DNA of 45,471 nt from an uncultured Flammeovirgaceae bacterium (GTDB taxonomy: Bacteria; Bacteroidota; Bacteroidia; Cytophagales; Cyclobacteriaceae). The DNA lies in the NCBI GenBank assembly GCA_937883755.1, contig CAKZYA010000071.1, forward strand, positions 1-45,471. The letters are read 5' to 3'. A program made the position numbers and the translations under genes. This document shows positions 31,936 through 40,293 of this stretch, in pieces (positions within the stretch are counted from its first letter, which is position 1; each line of letters opens with the position of its first letter). A model generated the notes under the pieces. That model ran no database searches and was not told the DNA's origin. It saw only the letters and a program-made list of their open reading frames with translations.

Positions 31936-33743
31936 TTCATAACAACCGCAAATTCGTAATTCGGCTCACCTTCATCCTCATTGCCGCTATTTACCTGATA
32001 AAACTGTTTGCTATTCAGGTCATGAATGAAGACTATCAGGCCAAGGCTAATAGCAACATTATTGACCGTGAAATTCGCTATCCTTTTCGCGGCTTAATCT
32101 ACGATCGTAACGGGAAGCTGGTGGTTTACAATGCCCCAGTATATAATCTGGAAGTAATCCCTAAGGATGTTCAGCTAAAAGATACCTTAGCCTTTTGCAA
32201 TGTGTTCGGTATCACGCTTGAAGAGTTCGATGAAAAAATAGCAAAAGCCAAGCAATACTCCTACGTTAAGCCTTCAATATTTATCAAGCAGATTTCCAAT
32301 ACTACTTTCGCTACGGTTCAAGACTATCTCGTAGATTTTCCGGGGTTTCGGATTCAAGCTCGTACTAATCGGGCGTATTCTTACCGAAACTTGGCTAATG
32401 CCCTAGGGTACATTGGTGAAATAAGCCCCTACCAAATGGAGCGAGACTCAGCAAATTTCTATCGGCAAGGCGATTATATTGGTATTTTAGGAGTAGAGTC
32501 GAAGTATGAAGATCAGTTGAGGGGAAAGCGTGGGGTAAAGTATAAGATGGTAAATGTACGTGGGGTAGAAAAAGGTTCTTATAAAGATGGTGCCTACGAT
32601 ACACTTTCGGTAGCGGGGGAAAACCTGGTAAGTACAGTAGATATTACTTTGCAAGAATATGCTGAAACCCTGATGACGGGTAAGCGAGGCAGTATCGTCG
32701 CCATTGAACCCAAAACTGGCGAGATACTAACATTTGTATCAGCCCCATTTTATGATCCCAATTTGCTAACTGGTCGAGACTACGGAAAAAACTACTCTCA
32801 ATTGGCGGCAGATACCACCAAGCCATTATTTAACCGCCCACTAATGGGAGCATTTCCTCCTGGTTCCATCTTTAAAATTGTTCAGGCTTTAATTGGCCTG
32901 GAAGAAGGAATTATCACTCCTCAAAGCCGTTTTCATTGCGACCGAGGTATTATTGACTGTCACGGCCCTCATACCTATCAAGACTTACGAGGTGCGATTG
33001 AGGTGTCCTGCAATCCTTATTTCTGGAATGTATATCGTCGATTACTAAATCAAGGCGCATCTGAAAATACATTTGTTGACACTGAGATTGGTCTGGAAAA
33101 ATGGCGTAAATATGTGATGAGTTTCGGGCTAGGTCATCCTTTGGGAATAGATTTACCGCATGAACGGGCGGGTTATGTACCTGGTCCTTCTTTATACGAT
33201 AAGATATACGGGGATAATCGCTGGAAATTTTCCACTATCTATTCTAATGCTATCGGACGCGGGGAATTGCAAATTGTACCCTTACAAATGGCTAACCTAG
33301 CGGCTATTATCGCTAACCGAGGTTATTACATCACCCCACATATGATAAAATCTATTGGTGAAGATGGACAACCGTTGGCACAATATCAGGAGAAAAACTA
33401 CACTGATGTAAGCCCAGAGCATTTTGAGGTAGCCGTAGAGGCTATGTCTGATGTGATTAAGCGAGGAACGGGAATGCGAGCAAATCTTCCTGACATAGAG
33501 GTTTGTGGTAAAACTGGAACGGTTGATAATGAAGATCGAGGGGAAGAAGATCATTCAGTGTTTATTGCGTTTGCTCCGAAGGACGACCCTAAAATTGCAG
33601 TAGCTGTTTATGTGGAGAACGCCGGGCAAGGGGCGCGAGCAGCGGCCGGAATTTCAGGACTGATGATTGAGAGGTACCTGAAAGGCTGTACTGAGCGTGC
33701 TCATATGGAAGAGTACATTTTAAATGGAGATTTTATTTACTAG
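31932..33743 (+). CDS. mrdA: Penicillin-binding protein 2 (elongasome transpeptidase)
   Basis: This class B penicillin-binding protein is the transpeptidase that crosslinks peptidoglycan during elongation, working with RodA. An N-terminal membrane anchor (about 7-25) is followed by the dimerisation/pedestal region with YPFRGLIYDRNGKLVVYNAPVYNL. The transpeptidase motifs are SIFK (Ser312, nucleophile), SCN (about 357-359) and KTG (about 520-522: CGKTGTVDN). The region GSIVAIEPKTGEILTFVS is typical. Length (603 aa) is normal. It overlaps mreD by four bases, and rodA follows after two bases. Confidence 0.96.
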   Translation: MIHNNRKFVIRLTFILIAAIYLIKLFAIQVMNEDYQAKANSNIIDREIRYPFRGLIYDRNGKLVVYNAPVYNLEVIPKDVQLKDTLAFCNVFGITLEEFDEKIAKAKQYSYVKPSIFIKQISNTTFATVQDYLVDFPGFRIQARTNRAYSYRNLANALGYIGEISPYQMERDSANFYRQGDYIGILGVESKYEDQLRGKRGVKYKMVNVRGVEKGSYKDGAYDTLSVAGENLVSTVDITLQEYAETLMTGKRGSIVAIEPKTGEILTFVSAPFYDPNLLTGRDYGKNYSQLAADTTKPLFNRPLMGAFPPGSIFKIVQALIGLEEGIITPQSRFHCDRGIIDCHGPHTYQDLRGAIEVSCNPYFWNVYRRLLNQGASENTFVDTEIGLEKWRKYVMSFGLGHPLGIDLPHERAGYVPGPSLYDKIYGDNRWKFSTIYSNAIGRGELQIVPLQMANLAAIIANRGYYITPHMIKSIGEDGQPLAQYQEKNYTDVSPEHFEVAVEAMSDVIKRGTGMRANLPDIEVCGKTGTVDNEDRGEEDHSVFIAFAPKDDPKIAVAVYVENAGQGARAAAGISGLMIERYLKGCTERAHMEEYILNGDFIY

Positions 33744-33745
33744 CT

Positions 33746-35014
33746 GTGCGAGAAAGTAATCAATTAGTTAACCGTCTGGATTGGGGTACAATCATATTGT
33801 ACTTCTTACTGGTATCGCTGGGTTGGCTCAATATTTTTGCGGTAGTGTACGATATACAGGCTGATCAAAGCATTTTCGACCTTTCACTTAGATCAGGTAA
33901 GCAACTCGTTTGGATTGTAGCGGCGGGTCTATTGATTGCTACTATCATGCTGGTAGATTTCCGGTTTTATAGTTCGTTTGCTTACTTCTTCTACGGGGGT
34001 ATTATCCTCATCCTGATTTTTGTTTTACTTTTTGGTCGGGAAATAGCAGGTTCTAAGTCCTGGTTTGCCATTGGCTCATTCCGGATGCAGCCCTCTGAGT
34101 TTGCTAAATTTGCCACGGCACTAGCGGTAGCCAAGTACCTCAGTACCAATAATCGAGTGTTTTATAATCTCAAATCTCAACTTACGCTATTTGCTATCAT
34201 CGGTCTTCCGGCAGTTCTTATCATCTTGCAGGGCGATACCGGAACTGCTATGGTGTACGCTGCTTTTGTGCTTGTTTTCTACCGAGAAGGGTTTTCTCCA
34301 TTGTTATTGGGCATTGGTATTGCGGCAGTTATTTTGTTTGTACTGACGCTATTTATCAATCAGGTATATTTGATCATTGCAGTAGTTGTTACGGCGTTTC
34401 TACTTATTGGACTTAATACTAAGAAAACCAAGCGTATTGTGACGATTGCAGTCACGTCATTCGCAGTAATCAGCCTGATTGTGAGTGTGGATTTTCTAGT
34501 TACCGATGTGCTAAAGCCTCACCAACAGAACCGAATTAAAGCACTTATTAATCCTGATGGTGACCCGCTGGGATATGGCTGGAACGTAACCCAATCAAAA
34601 ATTGCTATTGGCTCAGGTGGCATGTGGGGGAAAGGGTTTTTGCAGGGTACGCAAACCAAGTTTGACTTCGTGCCCGAGCAGAGTACTGACTTTATCTTTT
34701 GCACTATTGGTGAAGAGCACGGTTGGCTGGGCAGTAGTGTACTGATTGTACTATTTGTTTGGCTGCTGTATCGGGTAACAATTATTGCCGAGCGGCAAAA
34801 ATCCAGCTTTGCCCGAATTTATGGGTACAGTGTAGCGGCTATTCTCTTTTTCCACTTTGCAGTCAATATCGGTATGACGATTGGACTATTTCCGGTAATC
34901 GGAATACCTCTTCCGTTTTTTAGCTACGGTGGTTCTTCCCTTTGGGCCTTTACAATTTTGCTCTTTATTCTACTCAAGCTAGACGCTCACCGCTTGCAGA
35001 TGCTAACTCGGTAA
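33746..35014 (+). CDS. rodA: Peptidoglycan glycosyltransferase RodA
   Basis: RodA is the SEDS-family glycosyltransferase that polymerises lipid II in the elongasome. The 422-residue protein has about ten membrane segments. Family motifs are SWFAIGSFRMQPSEFAKFATALAVAKYL (about 107-134), FDFVPEQSTDFIFCTIGEEHGWLGS (about 307-331) and the C-terminal GIPLPFFSYGGSSLWAF. The start is a GTG two bases after the mrdA stop; this fits the operon and the conserved N-terminal length. Last gene of the elongation operon; a hairpin at 35029-35072 follows. Confidence 0.96.
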   Translation: MRESNQLVNRLDWGTIILYFLLVSLGWLNIFAVVYDIQADQSIFDLSLRSGKQLVWIVAAGLLIATIMLVDFRFYSSFAYFFYGGIILILIFVLLFGREIAGSKSWFAIGSFRMQPSEFAKFATALAVAKYLSTNNRVFYNLKSQLTLFAIIGLPAVLIILQGDTGTAMVYAAFVLVFYREGFSPLLLGIGIAAVILFVLTLFINQVYLIIAVVVTAFLLIGLNTKKTKRIVTIAVTSFAVISLIVSVDFLVTDVLKPHQQNRIKALINPDGDPLGYGWNVTQSKIAIGSGGMWGKGFLQGTQTKFDFVPEQSTDFIFCTIGEEHGWLGSSVLIVLFVWLLYRVTIIAERQKSSFARIYGYSVAAILFFHFAVNIGMTIGLFPVIGIPLPFFSYGGSSLWAFTILLFILLKLDAHRLQMLTR

Positions 35015-35028
35015 TTTAATGATTGATG

Positions 35029-35072
35029 AGTGATGAATAATAATTAAGGGATGACGTTAATCATTCATCACT
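35029..35072. terminator. Hairpin between convergent rodA and unknown gene
   Basis: AGTGATGAAT (35029-35038) pairs perfectly with ATTCATCACT (35063-35072); the inner bases can extend it by TTAA/TTAA pairing. AT-rich sequence lies on both sides. It sits between two convergent stop codons 63 bases apart and is probably a two-way terminator. Confidence 0.55.
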
Positions 35073-35077
35073 ATTTA

Positions 35078-36121
35078 TTAATTATACCGTTTAGAGACAA
35101 TCTCTAGCAATTCTACTACCTCCTCTGAGTCCATTTTCCAGTGATATTTCTGGGCAAATTCGTGTCGAAGGAAGTTAAAGGCTTCTACATAAGACTGCTT
35201 TTGATCTAGATCGTAGATAGCTTGCTGATACTCCTGTGGGTTGTTACCAAAAAGCTCACGAATGAACATATAGCGCTGGTTTACGCCAATGTACTCGCGT
35301 ATGCTATCAATCTTGTGTTTCTTCTGAATATCAGTAAGCGTAGTATTTGCGGGTGACTGCTCACTCAAATAATCGTGGAGGGTACGGGTACTGTCGGAAG
35401 TAGCTGTTTCATGCTCTTCCATTTTGGGGGGCGGTGGTGGAGCTTCTTCTGAAGGTGAAGGGGTATATTCTGCTTGAACAGTTTCTTCAGTAGCAAGTAA
35501 CTGATCTGGCTCAAAGGAGTAAATCTCAGAAAAACTAGCTACATATGAGGTGGCATCTTCTCTTGAGCCAGAAAACTGGCTAATCGTTTCCTCTAGTAGT
35601 TGAGTTGCCGCACTTGGCTCAAGTATTGATTCAGCTTGTTGCCGAAACGTATCAAGATACTGTTCTAGTAAAGAGCGATTAACTTTCACGTACTTTAACC
35701 AGGTTAGTAAATCTTCTTCTCGGAGGCCTTCTGTGGTAAGTTGCCTCACTTGTTGGCGATAGTAAGTAGCTGGGCTAAATACTAAATACAATGTGTCTTG
35801 AACCGCTTTTACTGCTAGCGGCTGCAAGTGACTTCGATCAACTGAAATATGCTGCGACAGGATATTAATAAAATCATCTAATGCCTGTTGTACTTCTTCG
35901 GAACTATAATCGAAATAAGGGCTACGTAGTTTATCAATCTCTTGCTGCCATTGGTCAAATAGCGATTTAACAATCAGTAAGTTTACCTGTTTTACGGGAG
36001 TTAAATTGAGGATATCTTTTCCACTCAGCCGTTCTTCGTTAGCGTAGGCCAATGAAAGAACCTTTTCGGTGAACTCTTCACTATATTGTTCTACTAACGC
36101 TTGATCAAGTTTGCGCTCCAT
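35078..36121 (-). CDS. Unknown acidic cytoplasmic protein, two helical domains joined by a proline linker
   Basis: I do not recognise a family. The 347-residue protein has no signal peptide or membrane segment. Residues about 1-215 are helical (DQALVEQYSEEFTEKVLSLAYANEE, VKQVNLLIVKSLFDQWQQEIDKLRSPYF, YYRQQVRQL). A low-complexity acidic/proline linker (about 216-250, with APPPPPKMEEHE) follows. A C-terminal domain (about 255-347) has KIDSIREYIGVNQRYMFIRELFGNNPQEYQQAIYDLDQ and ends KMDSEEVVELLEIVSKRY. The C-terminal half resembles uncharacterised Bacteroidota proteins. It is divergent from tdk and convergent with rodA. Function is unknown. Confidence 0.75.
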   Translation of the reverse strand: MERKLDQALVEQYSEEFTEKVLSLAYANEERLSGKDILNLTPVKQVNLLIVKSLFDQWQQEIDKLRSPYFDYSSEEVQQALDDFINILSQHISVDRSHLQPLAVKAVQDTLYLVFSPATYYRQQVRQLTTEGLREEDLLTWLKYVKVNRSLLEQYLDTFRQQAESILEPSAATQLLEETISQFSGSREDATSYVASFSEIYSFEPDQLLATEETVQAEYTPSPSEEAPPPPPKMEEHETATSDSTRTLHDYLSEQSPANTTLTDIQKKHKIDSIREYIGVNQRYMFIRELFGNNPQEYQQAIYDLDQKQSYVEAFNFLRHEFAQKYHWKMDSEEVVELLEIVSKRYN

Positions 36122-36166
36122 ACGGTTATTTATTTCTTTTGCGTTATTCCGAATTCCGAAGAAAGT

Positions 36167-36189
36167 AATTGTACTTCACTAATACAATT
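36167..36189. promoter_or_regulatory. Inverted repeat between divergent genes
   Basis: AATTGTA (36167-36173) and TACAATT (36183-36189) form a 7-bp dyad with a 9-base centre, in the 116-base gap between the unknown gene and tdk. Its position between divergent starts suggests an operator, but nothing else supports this. Confidence 0.35.
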
Positions 36190-36237
36190 CAATTCCTTAC
36201 TAATTAGTTACAAACTTAAGAGCAAAGATCGGGCAAT

Positions 36238-36921
36238 ATGTTTACTGAACCTCAAGTTGGTGGCCTTCCGCTAGGCAAACCTTATACCGGATGGATTGAA
36301 GTAATCTGTGGTTGTATGTTTTCTGGCAAGACAGAAGAGCTGATTCGTCGGCTCAACCGGGCTATTATTGCTAAACAGCCAGTACGTATTTTCAAGCCAT
36401 CCCTAGATAATCGCTATCATCAAGATCAAGTGGTGTCCCATAATCAGCTTAGCATTCCATCTACTAGCGTGGAGCAGGCACAGGACATTCTTAAGTTGGT
36501 AGGCGACTGTCAGGTAGTAGGTATTGATGAGGCTCAGTTCTTTGATAAAGAAATCGTAGATATATGTAATAAGCTGGCCAATCAAGGAAAGCGGGTGATT
36601 GTGGCTGGGCTAGATATGGACTACGAAGGAAAACCGTTCGGCTCGATGCCTTACTTACTAGCTATTGCGGAGTATGTAACTAAAACTCATGCCATTTGTG
36701 CAGTGTCAGGAATGGCGGCATCATTTTCTCATAGACTTGATCATTCTTCTGAACAGATACAAGTCGGTGCCCTAGAACAATACGAGGCGCGTAGCCGCTA
36801 CTACTTTTACCAAGATCAGCGGAATACCACCCCGCGAGAGCCTACCCCCGACTTGTTCGGGAGTACTGCCCAGCAGAAAAAAAAGAATCAGAAAGACGAA
36901 GGGGATACAACTGCCCGTTAA
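36238..36921 (+). CDS. tdk: Thymidine kinase
   Basis: Thymidine kinase (type II) makes dTMP from thymidine and ATP in nucleotide salvage. The P-loop is GCMFSGKT (25-32), the lid and magnesium motif is DEAQFFD (97-103, catalytic Glu98), and AGLDMDYEGKPFGSMP follows. The family normally binds a structural zinc with two CxxC-type pairs. Here the first pair is C154 and S157, and the second is S186 and Y189, so three of four ligands are absent. The C-terminal tail of about 35 residues is basic and low-complexity. porZ starts six bases after the stop codon. Confidence 0.94.
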   Translation: MFTEPQVGGLPLGKPYTGWIEVICGCMFSGKTEELIRRLNRAIIAKQPVRIFKPSLDNRYHQDQVVSHNQLSIPSTSVEQAQDILKLVGDCQVVGIDEAQFFDKEIVDICNKLANQGKRVIVAGLDMDYEGKPFGSMPYLLAIAEYVTKTHAICAVSGMAASFSHRLDHSSEQIQVGALEQYEARSRYYFYQDQRNTTPREPTPDLFGSTAQQKKKNQKDEGDTTAR

Positions 36922-36927
36922 GGCACT

Positions 36928-39147
36928 ATGAGGGTTTTAGCACTAGTACTTATGATTCCAATGCTTGGAATGATGCAACCCTTGTGGGCGCAACTCAATA
37001 TCCCAATTGAAACCTGGCGTACCCACTTTTCTTATCATGACAGTCGACTGCTTGAAGTTACACCTGAGCGAATATATGTAGCGGCTCAGCATGGCTTATT
37101 TTCGCTAAACCGAGCTGATAACTCCTTGCAGATTCTTTCAAAAAACGATGGGCTTTCTGACGTAAGCGTTACGGCTATGCACTACAATGCTAATTTAGGA
37201 CTGATAGTAGCCTACCAAAGTGGAGTAGTTGACTTAATCGCTGAGGGGCAGGTATATCCATTTACGTTACTTCGGGACGAAGCAAACGGAGAAGAGATAG
37301 TTTACGATATTTTAGTGCAGGGCGATGAGGTCTATTTGGCTACTTCGGCGGGAGTACGGGTTTTGTCCCTAGATTTAACACGAGGTGACCCCTGGCAGAT
37401 TCAAGAATCTTACGTTCGCTTGGGCGAAACCGGAGAGACGGTGGTGGTCTTTCAATCAGCCATTGTAGGTGATAGCCTTTTTCTGGCGACTGAGGCCGGA
37501 ATTATTGCTAATGCGATTGATCCACTGGTGAATCGTCAGGATTTTAACACCTGGCAACGATATAATATTATTGCTGGTGAAGAGACTACCCGCTACTTTG
37601 CCCAGGTAAATAATGAATTCTTTGTAGCGCTAGATCAACAAGGTGTGTACCGCTTTCAGAGCGGACAATGGTTGCCCACTTCGTTTAGTACCGAATCAGA
37701 ATTTAACGGATTATCAGCTTCAGCTAATGGCTTACTGATACTAGCAGGTGGTCAGCCGTTCCGCTTAGATGGGTCGGGAAATATAGCTGCCTTAAATGAT
37801 GAAGCTATTCGTTTTGCCCAAGATATTATCGAGTTGAATAATATACTGTGGATTGCCGATCAACAGCAAGGCTTAATCCAAATTACTAACGGGCAAGCTG
37901 AGCAGTTTCTGCCTAATGGTCCGGTATCTGATAACATTTTTAAACTATATTATGCTAATGATTTGGTAATTGCCCTGAAAAAGGGTGTTCCAGCTGCCTA
38001 TTCTGTATTCGCTGAAGGAAAATGGGAAAATTATACTGATTTACCCATTGCCTCCCGGTTACTAGACATAACCTACTCTGAAGCCACTCAGCAGTACTAC
38101 TTTGCCAGTTTTGGTGAGGGAATTTTACAATGGGATGGACAGGAAGGCTTTACGGTGATAGATCAGGCAAGCGAGGGTAGTACGTTGGAGAATAATCAGG
38201 TAACCGCCATTCTGCCTGATCAGGACCGTCTCTGGATAGGTAACTACAATGCTACCGCATCTCTGCACTTGCTGAATCTGAGTGATAATAGTTGGCAACC
38301 TATTACATTCAATCAAAATGCGGCTCGTTTTCCTCGTCAACTGGTGCAAGACTTTAGCCAGAAGATTTGGATGATGACAGGGGGAAGTTCACCAACCCAA
38401 CCAGGTACCGACTTATTGGTGCTTGATCCTGCAACGAATGACCGACTATTTATCCGAGATGTGGTTAACTCTTCCCAGCTTCCGGGGCGACAACTAACGG
38501 ACATGGCAGTAGATTTGGATGGACAAATCTGGTTGACTGGAAACGAGGGAGTATCATTCTTTCCTGCTCCCGAACAAGTATTCAACAGCCCTTTATCTGA
38601 GAAGCCAATATTCGACCAGCAATTTCTGTTTTTGGGCGATTATGTTTCATCGGTAGCAATAGATGGTGGTAACCGCAAGTGGGTGGGTACCAATGCTGGT
38701 TTATGGCTGTTTGCTGAAGACGGTGAAGAGTTGGTCTATCAGTTTACTACTGAAAACAGTCCGTTAATCTCAGATACTATTCTGGATGTTACGGTGAATG
38801 ACCGAAGTGGGGAAGTATTCGTGGCAACCAGCCGAGGAATAATATCATTTCGCAGCACGGCTACTGAAGGTAATTTTACCCATCAATCAGTAAAACTCTT
38901 TCCTAATCCGGTAAGGCAAAGCTTCGATGGTTTGGTAGGCATGCAAGGGTTGGTTAATCAAGCTACTGTAAAAATCACCACTGTTTCGGGAATATTAGTA
39001 CAAGAGTTGCAAGCTGAGGGCGGCACTGCCACTTGGGATTTACGTGCCTACACAGGCGACCGCGTACAATCAGGAGTTTACCTAGTCTTCAGTGCTTCTG
39101 CCGATGGCTCCGAAACCTTCGTCGGCAAAATTGCGGTGGTGCCTTAA
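36928..39147 (+). CDS. porZ: PorZ-like type IX secretion attachment-complex protein
   Basis: This is a 739-residue exported protein with two-component-regulator-type beta-propeller repeats and a C-terminal type A sorting domain. After the signal peptide (about 1-21) comes IPIETWRTHFSYHDSRLLEVTPERIYVAAQHGLFSLN, the usual PorZ start. Repeated blade motifs include LYIWVG-like strands such as DRLWIGNY, GQIWLTGNEGVSFF and RKWVGTNAGLWLF. The C-terminal domain (about 655-739) has VKLFPNPVRQSF and SGVYLVFSASADGSETFVGKIAVV. In Porphyromonas, PorZ belongs to the PorU-PorV-PorQ-PorZ complex that attaches type IX cargo to the surface. It is co-directional with tdk and recO. Confidence 0.82.
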   Translation: MRVLALVLMIPMLGMMQPLWAQLNIPIETWRTHFSYHDSRLLEVTPERIYVAAQHGLFSLNRADNSLQILSKNDGLSDVSVTAMHYNANLGLIVAYQSGVVDLIAEGQVYPFTLLRDEANGEEIVYDILVQGDEVYLATSAGVRVLSLDLTRGDPWQIQESYVRLGETGETVVVFQSAIVGDSLFLATEAGIIANAIDPLVNRQDFNTWQRYNIIAGEETTRYFAQVNNEFFVALDQQGVYRFQSGQWLPTSFSTESEFNGLSASANGLLILAGGQPFRLDGSGNIAALNDEAIRFAQDIIELNNILWIADQQQGLIQITNGQAEQFLPNGPVSDNIFKLYYANDLVIALKKGVPAAYSVFAEGKWENYTDLPIASRLLDITYSEATQQYYFASFGEGILQWDGQEGFTVIDQASEGSTLENNQVTAILPDQDRLWIGNYNATASLHLLNLSDNSWQPITFNQNAARFPRQLVQDFSQKIWMMTGGSSPTQPGTDLLVLDPATNDRLFIRDVVNSSQLPGRQLTDMAVDLDGQIWLTGNEGVSFFPAPEQVFNSPLSEKPIFDQQFLFLGDYVSSVAIDGGNRKWVGTNAGLWLFAEDGEELVYQFTTENSPLISDTILDVTVNDRSGEVFVATSRGIISFRSTATEGNFTHQSVKLFPNPVRQSFDGLVGMQGLVNQATVKITTVSGILVQELQAEGGTATWDLRAYTGDRVQSGVYLVFSASADGSETFVGKIAVVP

Positions 39148-39156
39148 GCTGAATAA

Positions 39157-39495
39157 ATGAAAATACTTAATCATAGAGATTCTGTTGTAACTATTGACGG
39201 TAAAAGCTTTCAACTAGAATATCATGTAAATGATGCTAGAATAGTAGAAGGGAGAGCTGTCATTATATTTAAAGATAGTAGTGGAATTGGTAGGTTGAGG
39301 CAATTTCAAAACTGTCATGCGTACAATGATGAAGGAGAGCTGCTATGGGTTGCTGAACATCCAACAAATAGAACAAATGACTTGTACTTAAATTTCGTAG
39401 ATAAAGATACAAACAGACTATGGAATTTTGCCTGTTTTACATGTGAATTAGATTTTAGTACTGGTAAGCTTAAGGACGTGTTATTTACGAAGTAG
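39157..39495 (+). CDS. Unknown 112-residue protein with foreign codon use
   Basis: I do not recognise a family. The protein is beta-rich: SVVTIDGKSFQLEYHVNDARIVEGRAVIIF, a central FQNCHAYNDEGELLWVAEHP and a C-terminal FACFTCELDFSTGKL. It has no signal peptide or membrane segment. All seven arginine codons are AGA or AGG, while the neighbouring genes mostly use CGN, and the base composition is more AT-rich. It sits 9 bases after porZ and 102 bases before recO. A small immunity or accessory protein is one possibility, but no toxin gene is near. Confidence 0.7.
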   Translation: MKILNHRDSVVTIDGKSFQLEYHVNDARIVEGRAVIIFKDSSGIGRLRQFQNCHAYNDEGELLWVAEHPTNRTNDLYLNFVDKDTNRLWNFACFTCELDFSTGKLKDVLFTK

Positions 39496-39597
39496 AAGCG
39501 TTACATACTCTTCAGTGTTTAGCAGAAAGTCTTCATTGGAATTGGGGTAAAGTAGCTGCTCGAACCTTATTTCTTTCATTCCGGTTAGTTCAGCACT

Positions 39598-40293
39598 ATG
39601 CTTCACAAAACCCGAGGGATTGTTTTGAACTTTATTAAGTACCGCGAGACGTCTATCGTCACGCGGATTTATACCGAAGACTTCGGGTTACAGTCATATA
39701 TTGTAAATGGGGTTCGCGGAAGCAACAAAAGGAGTAAAAGTAAGATATCTTTCTTCCAACCACTCACACTACTCGAACTGGTCGTTTATTATAAGCGCAA
39801 CGCCGGGTTAAACCGCATTTCGGAAATTAAATGTCCCGAGCCCTACCAGAGTATTCCTTACGACTTCCGTAAATCTAGCATTGCCATGTTTATTACCGAA
39901 GTGCTGAACAAATGCCTGAAGGAAGAGGAAAGTAACACCAATCAGTTTGAGTTTCTGCGCTATTCGCTGCAAATGTTTGATCATTTGCAAGAACACTACG
40001 AAAACTTCCACTTGCAGTTAATGCTAAAGCTAAGTCGCTATTTGGGCTTTGCTCCAGAAACAGCCAATGATGTGTTCGATGAAGTGTACGAGTACGTAGG
40101 CAAGCCAACGATCGATAAGCAAGATCAGCAAGCTCTAGACTTGCTTCTACAAAACCCTTACACCAGTCCAGTAAAAATGAGCAACGCTACCCGGCGGTTG
40201 CTGCTAGACGACCTAATTAAATATTACCAACGGCATGTAGACGGTTTTGGGGAACTAAAATCCATTGCCGTACTACGAGAAGTGCTCGAATAA
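39598..40293 (+). CDS. recO: DNA repair protein RecO
   Basis: RecO anneals single strands and, with RecF and RecR, loads RecA on gaps. The 231-residue protein has the N-terminal OB domain (about 1-80: MLHKTRGIVLNFIKYRETSIVTRIYTEDFGLQSYIVNGVRGSNKRSK) and the helical C-terminal domain with EVLNKCLKEEESNTNQFEFLRYSLQMFD and HLQLMLKLSRYLGFAPE. It lacks a CxxC zinc finger, as is usual in this phylum. Its stop codon abuts the stop of the TPR lipoprotein gene on the other strand, so the two transcripts overlap at their ends. Confidence 0.94.
   Translation: MLHKTRGIVLNFIKYRETSIVTRIYTEDFGLQSYIVNGVRGSNKRSKSKISFFQPLTLLELVVYYKRNAGLNRISEIKCPEPYQSIPYDFRKSSIAMFITEVLNKCLKEEESNTNQFEFLRYSLQMFDHLQEHYENFHLQLMLKLSRYLGFAPETANDVFDEVYEYVGKPTIDKQDQQALDLLLQNPYTSPVKMSNATRRLLLDDLIKYYQRHVDGFGELKSIAVLREVLE

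Noticed and set aside
30507-35014. Rearranged or unusual mre operon
   Set aside because: The order mreB-mreC-mreD-mrdA-rodA and the spacing are standard for the phylum.
36928-39147. Two-component regulator for the propeller protein
   Set aside because: The propeller repeats resemble those of hybrid regulators, but there is no kinase or DNA-binding domain; the C-terminus is a type IX sorting domain.
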